From: an uncultured Opitutia bacterium
Lineage (GTDB): Bacteria; Verrucomicrobiota; Verrucomicrobiia; Opitutales; JABJCN01
Assembly: GCA_913048125.1 (NCBI GenBank)
Contig: CAJWWL010000006.1
Span: forward strand, 1-33,226
Direction: 5' to 3'
DNA: 33,226 nucleotides
The notes beneath the pieces were generated by a model. That model was not told the DNA's origin, did not search any database, and saw only the letters and a program-made list of their open reading frames with translations. The first letter of the stretch is position 1. Each line of letters opens with the position of its first letter. Of the stretch, positions 9,453-17,278 are shown in pieces. The position numbers were made by a program, and so were the translations under genes.

Positions 9453-9526
9453 GCTTTTGTCAGGTCGGCTTAACTTCCAAAAGAAAGAGTTGACCATTGG
9501 TGGGGGCGTATTTTTTGTAAGTCCCC

Positions 9527-10123
9527 ATGGGCTGTGTGCCTTCGCATCGAATTCTCGTTTTAAATCGCCTCTGGCAACCGGTTAACATCGTTGGTGTCAA
9601 ACGTGGTTTCAGCCTCCTCTGTCAGGATTACGCCCAAGTCATTCATACCAGTGATGGTGTTTTTGATATACTAGATTTTGGTAGCTGGGTTGAGTATTCT
9701 AGCGAGAATCCTCCAGGAAACCCGGTCGATGGTATCCAGACGGTTCGGCTCTCGCTTCTGATCCCCAAAGTCCTCCTCTTGCGTGCTTACGACCGATTGC
9801 CTATCCGAGAGATGAAGTTCAACCGTCAGAATCTGTTCGAGCGTGATGGTTTTAAGTGTCAATATTGCAACAAGATCTTTCAGGCTCAAGAGTTGAACCT
9901 TGACCATGTGATTCCTCGTGATCGTGGCGGACAGACTTCGTGGGAAAATGTCGTTACCTCCTGTATTCGTTGCAACTCTCGCAAGGGAAACCGTCTTCCC
10001 CATGAGGCAGGAATGCGACTTGTGCGTCGACCTCAAAAGCCTCGTTGGAGGCCCTTTGTCAGTTCAATTGACGAAGATGAATGCGATGAGTCTTGGATTC
10101 AGTTCATGAATCTCAAGAGCTAG
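9527..10123 (+). CDS. HNH endonuclease family protein
   Basis: The C-terminal half of this 198-residue protein is a zinc-ribbon HNH fold. Cys111 and Cys114 (KCQYC) and Cys146 and Cys149 (SCIRCN) form the metal knuckles; LDHVIPRDRGG gives the catalytic His127, and Asn141 and Asn150 follow. The N-terminal part (ILVLNRLWQPVNIVGVKRGF) is the usual lead-in of a widespread chromosomal HNH family found in cyanobacteria, actinobacteria and PVC bacteria. Its cellular role is not established. An in-frame TAA at 9518-9520 rules out a start further upstream. No homing-element or restriction partner is nearby, so selfish activity is not indicated. The gap to purF is 74 bases and it may have its own transcript. 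Confidence 0.88.
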   Translation: MGCVPSHRILVLNRLWQPVNIVGVKRGFSLLCQDYAQVIHTSDGVFDILDFGSWVEYSSENPPGNPVDGIQTVRLSLLIPKVLLLRAYDRLPIREMKFNRQNLFERDGFKCQYCNKIFQAQELNLDHVIPRDRGGQTSWENVVTSCIRCNSRKGNRLPHEAGMRLVRRPQKPRWRPFVSSIDEDECDESWIQFMNLKS

Positions 10124-10220
10124 GCTAAGGATTGAGTGGTTTCTGCCACAGGTCTTGTGCTCAATTTTCTAAGGTTTTTCGGCTCGCCCTCATTATAGGT
10201 TCCTACATGATTCTCCCCCG

Positions 10221-10988
10221 ATGAGTGATGATCCTATTTGGAACGAAATCAGCACTGAGGCTGAAGCTGTAGCTGCTCGTGAGGCCGCCCTGCGTAATTT
10301 TCTGGAATTGACCGTCCTCTCTAGGAATTCGTTGGAAGATGCTTTGGCCAATTACCTTTCTCGTAAGCTTGGTGAAGGTACAACGGCCTTTCCTGCTGGC
10401 CTTTTTCTCGAGGCTTTCAACGGAGATGCTGAAGTGGCAAAGGCCGTCCGTAGTGACTTGGCCGCAGTACGTGATCGAGACCCGGCTTGTTGCAGTCTGC
10501 TCCCTGTATTTCTTTACATGAAAGGTTTTCTCGCAATCAGCTGCCATAGATTAGCGCACTACCTTTGGATGCATGCTAATCGTCAAGACCTTGCCATTTA
10601 TCTTCAGAGTTTGATCTCGGAAATTTATACTGTTGATATACATCCTGCGGCTCGTTTCGGAAATGGTATCTTGCTCGACCACGCAACCGGCTTTGTGGCT
10701 GGGGAAACAAGCGTAGTGGAGGACGATGTCTCGATCTTGCACGCTGTCACACTTGGAGGTACTGGTAAGGAGCAGGGAGATCGTCATCCCAAGGTAAGGC
10801 GAGGGGTTCTGATCGGCGCCGGAGCTAAGATTCTAGGTAATGTTGAGATTGGCGAAAGCTCCAAGATTGGTGCAGGCAGCGTTGTCTTAAGAGATGTTCC
10901 TGCACACGTGTCTGTTGCAGGTGTGCCTGCAAAGGTTGTCGGTAAGACACATGATCTGCCTGCTCTTCGCATGAACCACGACCTCTGA
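10221..10988 (+). CDS. cysE: Serine O-acetyltransferase
   Basis: CysE transfers acetyl from acetyl-CoA to L-serine, the first step of cysteine synthesis in the cytoplasm. The N-terminal helical domain (about residues 20-130) precedes a left-handed beta-helix of hexapeptide repeats. The active-site residues fit E. coli CysE with a shift of four: Asp139, Asp153-His154 in LLDHATGFV, and His189. HAVTLGGTGKEQGDRHP and AGVPAKVVGK are signature segments. At 255 residues it is slightly shorter than E. coli CysE (273); the C-terminal tail that binds CysK and gives cysteine feedback is not recognisable as the usual ending. The leader is pyrimidine-rich (tgattctcccccg) with no Shine-Dalgarno sequence. 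The alpha/beta hydrolase gene follows after 14 bases. Confidence 0.94.
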   Translation: MSDDPIWNEISTEAEAVAAREAALRNFLELTVLSRNSLEDALANYLSRKLGEGTTAFPAGLFLEAFNGDAEVAKAVRSDLAAVRDRDPACCSLLPVFLYMKGFLAISCHRLAHYLWMHANRQDLAIYLQSLISEIYTVDIHPAARFGNGILLDHATGFVAGETSVVEDDVSILHAVTLGGTGKEQGDRHPKVRRGVLIGAGAKILGNVEIGESSKIGAGSVVLRDVPAHVSVAGVPAKVVGKTHDLPALRMNHDL

Positions 10989-11002
10989 AGATCTAGCCGT
11001 TG

Positions 11003-11767
11003 ATGTTATTCAGCCGTCCAATGGGAGGAGAGGGGAAGTTTCCACTCATTATTTTACATGGAATTTTAGGATCTTCACGCAACTGGGGAGTTGCAGGCCC
11101 TAAATTGGCAGATTTTTTTGAAGTTCACGCTATTGATCTTCCAAGCCACGGAAGTTCTCCCTCCTTGCAAGAAATGACCTTCCAGTCGATGGCTGATGAG
11201 GTCATCAAATGGATGGACTCTAATTGCTTCGAAAAGGTCTTTCTCCTTGGTCATAGCCTCGGCGGTAAGGTTGCGATGGTTCTGGCCAGTAACTATCCTG
11301 AAAGAATTGAACGACTCATTGTTGCTGATATTATCCCCCGAGAGTATCCTCCTCATTCCCTGGCTGCTATCGAGGCGATGTTAGCTCTGGATCTGACCAC
11401 TATTAAATCTCGGCGTGAGGCTGAAGCTTTGCTGGAACCTGTCGCCCCTGACCTTGGTCTTCGAAAATTTTTGCTCACTAATCTCGTACGTAGTGAAGAT
11501 CAGCAGTTTTTCTGGCAGACAGACTTACTTTCTTTGCGTAATTCTCTGCAATCACTGGCACAAAACCCGATGGGAAACCGCTCACCATACAGGGGGGGCA
11601 CACAGTTTTTACTCGGAGAATATTCTGAATTTGTACGGGATGGTGATGAAGATCTGATCAGGCATTATTTTCCTGTCGCGAATATTCAAATTATTCAAAA
11701 CGCAGGCCACAATCTGCACTTTGACAATCTTCCTGCCTTCGTTGATGCAGTCGCTGGTCTAGTTTAA
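11003..11767 (+). CDS. Alpha/beta hydrolase, YbfF-like esterase
   Basis: The 254-residue protein is a compact alpha/beta hydrolase. The oxyanion segment LHGILGSSRNWG lies near the start. The nucleophile elbow is GHSLGG with Ser85, and the catalytic histidine is His236 in AGHNLHFD; the acid was not assigned. The opening and length resemble YbfF-type acyl-CoA thioesterases/esterases and abhydrolase-11-like proteins. No signal peptide is seen, so it is probably cytoplasmic. ATG 11003 is preferred over the TTG at 11000. It is probably co-transcribed with cysE (14-base gap). The substrate cannot be named. Confidence 0.85.
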   Translation: MLFSRPMGGEGKFPLIILHGILGSSRNWGVAGPKLADFFEVHAIDLPSHGSSPSLQEMTFQSMADEVIKWMDSNCFEKVFLLGHSLGGKVAMVLASNYPERIERLIVADIIPREYPPHSLAAIEAMLALDLTTIKSRREAEALLEPVAPDLGLRKFLLTNLVRSEDQQFFWQTDLLSLRNSLQSLAQNPMGNRSPYRGGTQFLLGEYSEFVRDGDEDLIRHYFPVANIQIIQNAGHNLHFDNLPAFVDAVAGLV

Positions 11768-11852
11768 GAGTTTTATGCATTCTTCACGGGAAGGTTTTGT
11801 TTGTCATCTCTTATGAACATGCCCAGCTTAGAAAGTCTTACCTCAATCTTTG

Positions 11853-14378
11853 ATGATAAGCCGCTTAATCACTCCACATCTTTTGTTTTTGGGGTTGTGG
11901 ATGACTGCTGCCGCGGAAATTCGTATTGACGATGTTCAGAGGTTACTGCGCACAGGAGAGTATGAGAAGTGCCTTAAACAGGTAGAGTCTGCTCGAGGAG
12001 AGGGCCAGACTGGAGTGGAGTGGGATCTTGTCCATGTCCATGCTCAATTGGCGCTAGGTCTTCAAAAGCCTGCAATGGAGACCTTAGGTGGTAATTTGTT
12101 GCGTCATCACTTTAGTCTACGTGCCAAGTGGCTTGCCCATGAAGTCTTCATTCGAAACGGCAATCTTGAGATGGCACGAGCCCAACTTGATCGTATCTAT
12201 CGTCTCGGAGGCAGTTTTCATATCAATTTTTGGGATCCGTCTGAACTGGTTGTCCTTGGACGTACGCTCTTGGAGTTAGGCGCTGAGCCAAAGGTAGTTC
12301 TAGAGAATTTTTTTGATAAGGCGCTAGAGTCTGACCCTAACTGTCTCGATGCATACTTAGCATCCGGACAGCTTGCTCTTCGCAAACAGGATTATGGCCT
12401 AGCGCGTACCCAGTTTGAGAAAGGATTGAAGCGCCACCCAGAGGAACCAGATCTACTTTTAGGAATGGCGCAGGCACACTTTCACGGTGACCGCCGTCGA
12501 ATGCAGGGACTGTTGGATCAGGTCTTAGATATCAATCCAAGATTTGCCGAAGCAAAGCTGTTATTGGCTGAACATCTATTGGATGTAGATCAGTATGCAG
12601 CTGCTGCTGAGCTAGCCGATGCGGTTCTGGAAGACAATCCTTTCAATCCTAAGGCTTGGTCGATTTTTGCCTTGGTAGCCGAACTTCGTCATGATACTGA
12701 AACTGCTAGCCTATTTCGAAGTCGTGCTCTTGATCAACGGCCTAAGAACCCAGAGGTAGATAGTTTTCTTGGTCGCAAGCTTTCCCAGAAGTATCTCTTC
12801 GAAGAGGGTGCAAAATATCAACGTAAGGCGCTCGTTGCTGATCCTTCTCATCTACCTTCCAAACTTCAGTTAGCACAAGACTTGTTGCGTCTTGGAAATG
12901 AGGATGAAGGGTGGGAGCTTGTCCTAGAAGTAAACGAAGCTGACGCCTATAATGTGACTGCTTTCAATCTCGCCAATTTACAGGAAAAACTTGCTAAATT
13001 TGCCATCATTGAGAACGAGCATTTTATCATCCGAATGGATGAGGCTGAAGCCAATGTCTACGGTAGTGCCGTCCTTAATCTTCTCATGGAGGCTCGAAAT
13101 GTCCTCAACTCAAAGTATGGGTTCAATACTGAAAAGCGTACGACGGTTGAAATTTATCCGGATCAAGCAGATTTCGCTGTGCGCACCTTTGGCATGCCGG
13201 GGGGGGCAGGGTATCTCGGTGTTTGTTTTGGTAGCCTAGTCACTGCAAATAGTCCAAGCTCTCTCGCTGTAGGCGGACGTCATAATTGGCAGGCCATTCT
13301 TTGGCATGAGTACTGCCATGTGGTTACTTTGGGGCTTACCAAAAATCGAATCCCACGATGGCTGAGTGAAGGAATTTCTGTATACGAGGAACTTCAGCGT
13401 AATGGTTCTTGGGGGCAGCGTATGGATCGTCGCTACAAGCAGATCATTGAACGTGATGAAATGACGCCTGTCAGCGAACTAAGCTCAGCATTCTCTCGCG
13501 CACCCAACCCGATCTACATGATGTTTGCTTATTACCAGTCAGCTCTAGTCGTGGAGTTTATTGTTGAGAGCTATGGCTTTGAGGCACTTCTCAAAATTTT
13601 GTTAGATCTGGGTAATGGGGAGAGCATCAACCAGTCCATCGAAAACCATACAGCTCACATTGAAGAGATTGATTCGCAGTTTAAGCTTCGTGCGAAACAA
13701 CTCGCCAATAGCTATGCTGGCAAAATGGACCAAGCCGTTCCTGAGCCCGAGGTTCAGAAAGATAGAGCAAAACTGGGAGACTGGATGAATAATCACCCCA
13801 ACAGCCTCTACACGCTTTCCGAGACAGTTGCCATTCTTTTCAATGAAGAGAAATGGGGTGAAGCTATCCCGCATCTAGAACATTGGATAAGTCTCAACTC
13901 AACCCAGCACGATGAAAACAACAACGCTTATCGTCTTCTTGCCCAAGCGTATCGCAAGCTCAATGACCCTGATAAAGAGCGAAAAGCCTTGCTTGAGGTC
14001 GTAAGATTTGATGGTAGTGCAGTGGATGCCTTTAGGCGCCTTTTGGAACTGGGATTTGACGCTGAAGACTGGGCATTCTTGGAGAAACACGCCCGCAACT
14101 TTTTAGCGATTAATCCATTATTGGCCGACCCTCATCAGCTTTTGGGTAGGGCGTCAGAGGCTCTTGGTAAAAGTGCTCAGGCTGTTCAAGCGTACAAAAA
14201 TCTCCTGCACCTTGAGCCGACCGACCCAGCTGATGTTCACTATCGTTTGGGACGATTGCTGAAGGATTCTGATCCCCATGCTTCCCGCCGGCATATACTT
14301 CAGGCTTTAGAAGAGGCTCCCAGATTTCGGGCGGCCCACAAGCTCCTGCTCGATTTCCAAGATAAAATCGATGATTGA
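11853..14378 (+). CDS. Secreted TPR protein with HExxH metalloprotease (MA-like) domain
   Basis: An 841-residue protein with a signal peptide (residues 1-21, ending AAA-E). Three regions can be seen. About 25-390 are TPR-like helical repeats, with SDPNCLDAYLASGQLALRK as a clear unit. About 395-620 form a gluzincin-type peptidase domain: WHEYCHVVT supplies His485, Glu486 and His489, and WLSEGISVYEE supplies Glu506 as the likely third zinc ligand. About 640-841 are further TPR units. TPR plus an MA-like peptidase is a recurrent periplasmic architecture. It is the first gene of the MoxR cluster, and its stop overlaps the start of the DUF4159 gene by eight bases, so translation is coupled. Role inferred: envelope proteolysis or assembly. 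The zinc motif is intact, so it is probably active. Confidence 0.85.
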   Translation: MISRLITPHLLFLGLWMTAAAEIRIDDVQRLLRTGEYEKCLKQVESARGEGQTGVEWDLVHVHAQLALGLQKPAMETLGGNLLRHHFSLRAKWLAHEVFIRNGNLEMARAQLDRIYRLGGSFHINFWDPSELVVLGRTLLELGAEPKVVLENFFDKALESDPNCLDAYLASGQLALRKQDYGLARTQFEKGLKRHPEEPDLLLGMAQAHFHGDRRRMQGLLDQVLDINPRFAEAKLLLAEHLLDVDQYAAAAELADAVLEDNPFNPKAWSIFALVAELRHDTETASLFRSRALDQRPKNPEVDSFLGRKLSQKYLFEEGAKYQRKALVADPSHLPSKLQLAQDLLRLGNEDEGWELVLEVNEADAYNVTAFNLANLQEKLAKFAIIENEHFIIRMDEAEANVYGSAVLNLLMEARNVLNSKYGFNTEKRTTVEIYPDQADFAVRTFGMPGGAGYLGVCFGSLVTANSPSSLAVGGRHNWQAILWHEYCHVVTLGLTKNRIPRWLSEGISVYEELQRNGSWGQRMDRRYKQIIERDEMTPVSELSSAFSRAPNPIYMMFAYYQSALVVEFIVESYGFEALLKILLDLGNGESINQSIENHTAHIEEIDSQFKLRAKQLANSYAGKMDQAVPEPEVQKDRAKLGDWMNNHPNSLYTLSETVAILFNEEKWGEAIPHLEHWISLNSTQHDENNNAYRLLAQAYRKLNDPDKERKALLEVVRFDGSAVDAFRRLLELGFDAEDWAFLEKHARNFLAINPLLADPHQLLGRASEALGKSAQAVQAYKNLLHLEPTDPADVHYRLGRLLKDSDPHASRRHILQALEEAPRFRAAHKLLLDFQDKIDD

Positions 14379-15180
14379 ACGCAAAGTCACTATCTCCTTA
14401 TTCCTCCTGATGTTTACAGGCATGCTGGACGCGCAGCGTTTACTTCCCGACCCTCGTTACGACCGTAACGGTGTACCTGACTGGAAGATTGACCAAGAGT
14501 TCGGCCACGATGTATTCACTTTCGTTCGAGTTCGTTATTCGTCCTGGAACCGAAACCAAGGAAAATGGAGTACGGATTATCCTGATAGTGATCTCAACTT
14601 CAGCTACCGTCTCCAGCAGCTTACCTCCATGCAGGTGGACCCTAACGGCAAAATCCTCGAACTTACCGACAAGGAACTTTTCAACTACCCCTTTCTTTAT
14701 ATGATCGAGCCCGGCCATATAGAGTTGAGAGATGATGAAATCAAAGCCCTCCGTAAATATCTTCTTAATGGCGGATTCCTAATGATTGACGACTTTTGGG
14801 GATCACAGGAATGGGATAATTTCGCTTTCGAGATGCGCCGGGTCTTTCCTAAGCGCAAGTTTACCGAACTCGACCTGAAGCATCCGATCTTTCATTGTGT
14901 TTTTGACTTGAAGGTCAAACCTCAGGTTCCAGCGATTCAGACTGCCCTCGAAGGTCGCCCTTATGGCATTACCTGGGAGCGCGGGGAGGATGGCCGAGAG
15001 CCTCATTACAAGGCGCTCTACGACGATAAAGGCCGTATGATGGCCATTGCTTGCCATAACACTGATCTTGGAGATGGATGGGAACGGGAAGGGGAGAACC
15101 ATTGGTACTTCAAGGAGTTCTCTGAGAAGTATGCATACCCGATGGGCATCAACATTGTATTCTATGCCATGACGCACTGA
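14371..15180 (+). CDS. DUF4159 domain-containing exported protein
   Basis: A 269-residue protein with a signal peptide (residues 1-21, ending at DAQ). The body matches DUF4159: FVRVRYSS near the start of the mature chain, DFNFSYRL-like SDLNFSYRLQQLT, FLYMIEPGHIELRDDEIKAL, then GGFLMIDDFWGSQEW, and the last part PMGINIVFYAMTH. The domain looks like a class I glutamine-amidotransferase-like fold without a usable catalytic triad, and its biochemical role is unknown. Such proteins regularly sit beside MoxR, DUF58 and BatA-like genes. It overlaps the preceding protease gene by eight bases, and MoxR follows after 92 bases. Assignment by memory of the family and by neighbourhood. Confidence 0.83.
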   Translation: MIERKVTISLFLLMFTGMLDAQRLLPDPRYDRNGVPDWKIDQEFGHDVFTFVRVRYSSWNRNQGKWSTDYPDSDLNFSYRLQQLTSMQVDPNGKILELTDKELFNYPFLYMIEPGHIELRDDEIKALRKYLLNGGFLMIDDFWGSQEWDNFAFEMRRVFPKRKFTELDLKHPIFHCVFDLKVKPQVPAIQTALEGRPYGITWERGEDGREPHYKALYDDKGRMMAIACHNTDLGDGWEREGENHWYFKEFSEKYAYPMGINIVFYAMTH

Positions 15181-15272
15181 GGAATGGCTAGGTACTCAAA
15201 TGTTCAATCCGCTTTCATTCGAATTTTTCCTACCGAAATTAATCGGTCGAACTCTTCTGCTTTATTAAAACC

Positions 15273-16262
15273 ATGAACGACACTTACGAAACTGAACGTC
15301 AGACTGTAGAGGAACTTCAAGGCGCCCGTGCCCGTCTCAAGGCGGAGTTGAGCAAAGTTATAATTGGCCAGGAAAACGTGGTTGACCATCTTTTATTGGC
15401 GGTCTTTTCGGGAGGACATTGTTTACTTACTGGAGCTCCGGGACTAGCTAAGACACTTCTTGTTCAATCACTCTCCCAGCTCTTCAATCTGAGTTTTCAA
15501 CGTATACAGTTTACTCCCGATCTCATGCCCGCCGATGTTACTGGCAGTGAAATTCTCGAAGAGTCTTCTGATGGGCGTAAGATGGCTTTTGTAAAGGGAC
15601 CTATCTTTGCAAACATGGTATTGGCCGATGAAATTAACCGTACTCCTCCCAAAACACAGGCTGCTCTCCTCGAAGCTATGCAGGAGAACCATGTAACCTC
15701 TGCAGGGCGCACCCACGAACTACCTGCGCCATTTTATGTCTTTGCCACTCAAAACCCGATCGAGATGGAGGGAACTTATCCATTACCTGAAGCTCAACTT
15801 GATCGCTTCATGTTTAATCTTGTGGTGGACTATCTGCCAGAGGATGACGAAGTGGCCGTCGTCGCTCAAACTACTGGCGGCGTTGCAAGTTCGATCCACC
15901 CTCTCTTCGATGGTACCCAGATTCAAGCTTTTCAGAATGTAGTTCGAAAGGTTCCTATCGCCGAAGAAGTGGTCCGGCACGCTGTTAGATTAGCTGCAAG
16001 CTCACGGCCTCGTACTGAAAAATCGCCCGCCTTTATCAACGAGTGGGTCAGCTGGGGTGCAGGCCTAAGAGCCGCACAAAACCTCGTGCTGGGCGCTAAG
16101 GCCCGCGCTTTGCTTGATGACCGCACACATGTTCTCCCCGAGGATATTGATGCCTTAGCCAAGCCAGTGCTTCGCCATCGTATTCTAGTGAACTATCGTG
16201 CTGAGGCCGAGGGTGTCAGTGTGGACACAGTCATTGATAAACTGCTGGCGGGCAATAACTAG
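15273..16262 (+). CDS. MoxR-family AAA+ ATPase
   Basis: This 329-residue cytoplasmic ATPase has Walker A GAPGLAKT at residues 54-61 and Walker B with Asp119-Glu120 in VLADEINRTPPKTQAALLE. FATQNPIEMEGTYPLPEAQ is the sensor 1 and lid region typical of MoxR proteins. RHRILVNYRAEAEGV ends the helical lid. MoxR ATPases act as chaperones that insert metal or mature partner proteins with VWA domains, usually encoded next door. Here DUF58 and BatA-like genes follow directly. The 92-base gap from the DUF4159 gene could hold a promoter, but none is convincing. The start ATG has an A-rich leader without a Shine-Dalgarno sequence. Confidence 0.96.
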   Translation: MNDTYETERQTVEELQGARARLKAELSKVIIGQENVVDHLLLAVFSGGHCLLTGAPGLAKTLLVQSLSQLFNLSFQRIQFTPDLMPADVTGSEILEESSDGRKMAFVKGPIFANMVLADEINRTPPKTQAALLEAMQENHVTSAGRTHELPAPFYVFATQNPIEMEGTYPLPEAQLDRFMFNLVVDYLPEDDEVAVVAQTTGGVASSIHPLFDGTQIQAFQNVVRKVPIAEEVVRHAVRLAASSRPRTEKSPAFINEWVSWGAGLRAAQNLVLGAKARALLDDRTHVLPEDIDALAKPVLRHRILVNYRAEAEGVSVDTVIDKLLAGNN

Positions 16263-16314
16263 CTTGGCTTTTTAGTCCGATTATGACCCTGAAAAATTCC
16301 CGAGTATTGCCAAG

Positions 16315-17229
16315 ATGCCAACCACTGCAGAACTTATAGATCCTGCAACACTCATGCGGATTCGTTCTCTGGAGTTCCGCGCGCGTATTGTTGTTGAGGG
16401 TTTTCTTCGCGGTATTCACCGTAGCCCCTACCATGGTTTCTCCGCTGAGTTCACAGAGTATCGCCAGTATATCCCCGGAGAGGATACGCGCTACATGGAT
16501 TGGCGTTTATACGCTCGAAGTGATCGTTTCTACATAAAGAAGTTCGAGGACGAGACCAACCTGCGATGCCACTTTCTTGTGGATCGTAGTTCCTCAATGG
16601 CCTATACTTCAAGTGCTTATACGAAGGCGGACTATGGCTCCACTCTTGCCGCGACTCTTGCATATTTCCTCAGTATGCAGGGTGATGCTTTTGGTTTGGC
16701 CACCTTTGATGAATCATTGGCTGATTATATTCCGCCTCGCAACCGACCAGGGCACCTTCGTCAATTCATGCTTGCTCTGGAAGGCGCTCCAAAAGGGAGA
16801 TCCACAAATCTTGTAACTCCACTCAGTCTCTTGGCAGAAATTCTGAATCGGCGTGGAGTTATTGTATTAATTTCCGACCTCCTAGCCCCTCTTGAGGACT
16901 TAGGCAGGGAACTTGGCAAACTTCGAGCGCGAGGCCATGAAGTTTATCTCTTCCAAATTCTCGACCCCCTAGAGCTTAAATTAGACTTTGATGGCCCTTT
17001 AATTCTACAGGATATGGAGACTGAAATTGATCTCCATGTTGACCCCCAAACCGCTTCCACTCGTTATTTGGAGAATCTCAACGCACATTTAGAAGGCATC
17101 CGAGAAATTTGCACTGCAAATGGCATTCAGTATCAGCTTTTGTCCTCGAATGAACCCCTCGAATTTGCCCTTCTAGAGTTTCTAAACAGCAGATCCCGTC
17201 GCAGTCGCTCAAGCCGAGCTCATCGATGA
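16315..17229 (+). CDS. DUF58 domain-containing protein (VWA-like MoxR partner)
   Basis: A 304-residue soluble protein. The DUF58 signature is clear: EYRQYIPGEDTRYMDWRLYA at about residues 48-67. A VWA-like domain follows with a MIDAS motif Asp90, Ser92, Ser94 (DRSSSM), which binds a divalent metal in this fold. There is no signal peptide or obvious membrane helix. It follows MoxR after 52 bases and is the standard MoxR partner. A C-terminal tail of Arg and Ser (SRSRRSRSSRAHR) is basic and probably disordered. The precise function is unknown; it probably links the ATPase to the membrane VWA protein. Confidence 0.94.
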   Translation: MPTTAELIDPATLMRIRSLEFRARIVVEGFLRGIHRSPYHGFSAEFTEYRQYIPGEDTRYMDWRLYARSDRFYIKKFEDETNLRCHFLVDRSSSMAYTSSAYTKADYGSTLAATLAYFLSMQGDAFGLATFDESLADYIPPRNRPGHLRQFMLALEGAPKGRSTNLVTPLSLLAEILNRRGVIVLISDLLAPLEDLGRELGKLRARGHEVYLFQILDPLELKLDFDGPLILQDMETEIDLHVDPQTASTRYLENLNAHLEGIREICTANGIQYQLLSSNEPLEFALLEFLNSRSRRSRSSRAHR

Positions 17230-17278
17230 TGACCATTTTTTCCAATCCTGCTTTCTGCTCTCCACTTAGAGAGGTATC

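Noticed and set aside
9490-9520. TTGACC followed by TATTTT or TTGTAA ahead of the HNH gene
   Set aside because: Spacing is 13 or 19 bases and the -10 boxes are poor. Not supported as a promoter.
9527-10123. HNH protein as part of a mobile intron, homing element or restriction system
   Set aside because: No repeats, intron core, methylase or integrase nearby, and the protein matches a common chromosomal HNH family.
10131-10165. Nested inverted repeats (ATTGAG...CTCAAT with inner small stems) followed by TTTTCT, possible terminator after the HNH gene
   Set aside because: The outer stem is only six mostly A/T pairs around a 23-base interior. Too weak to call.
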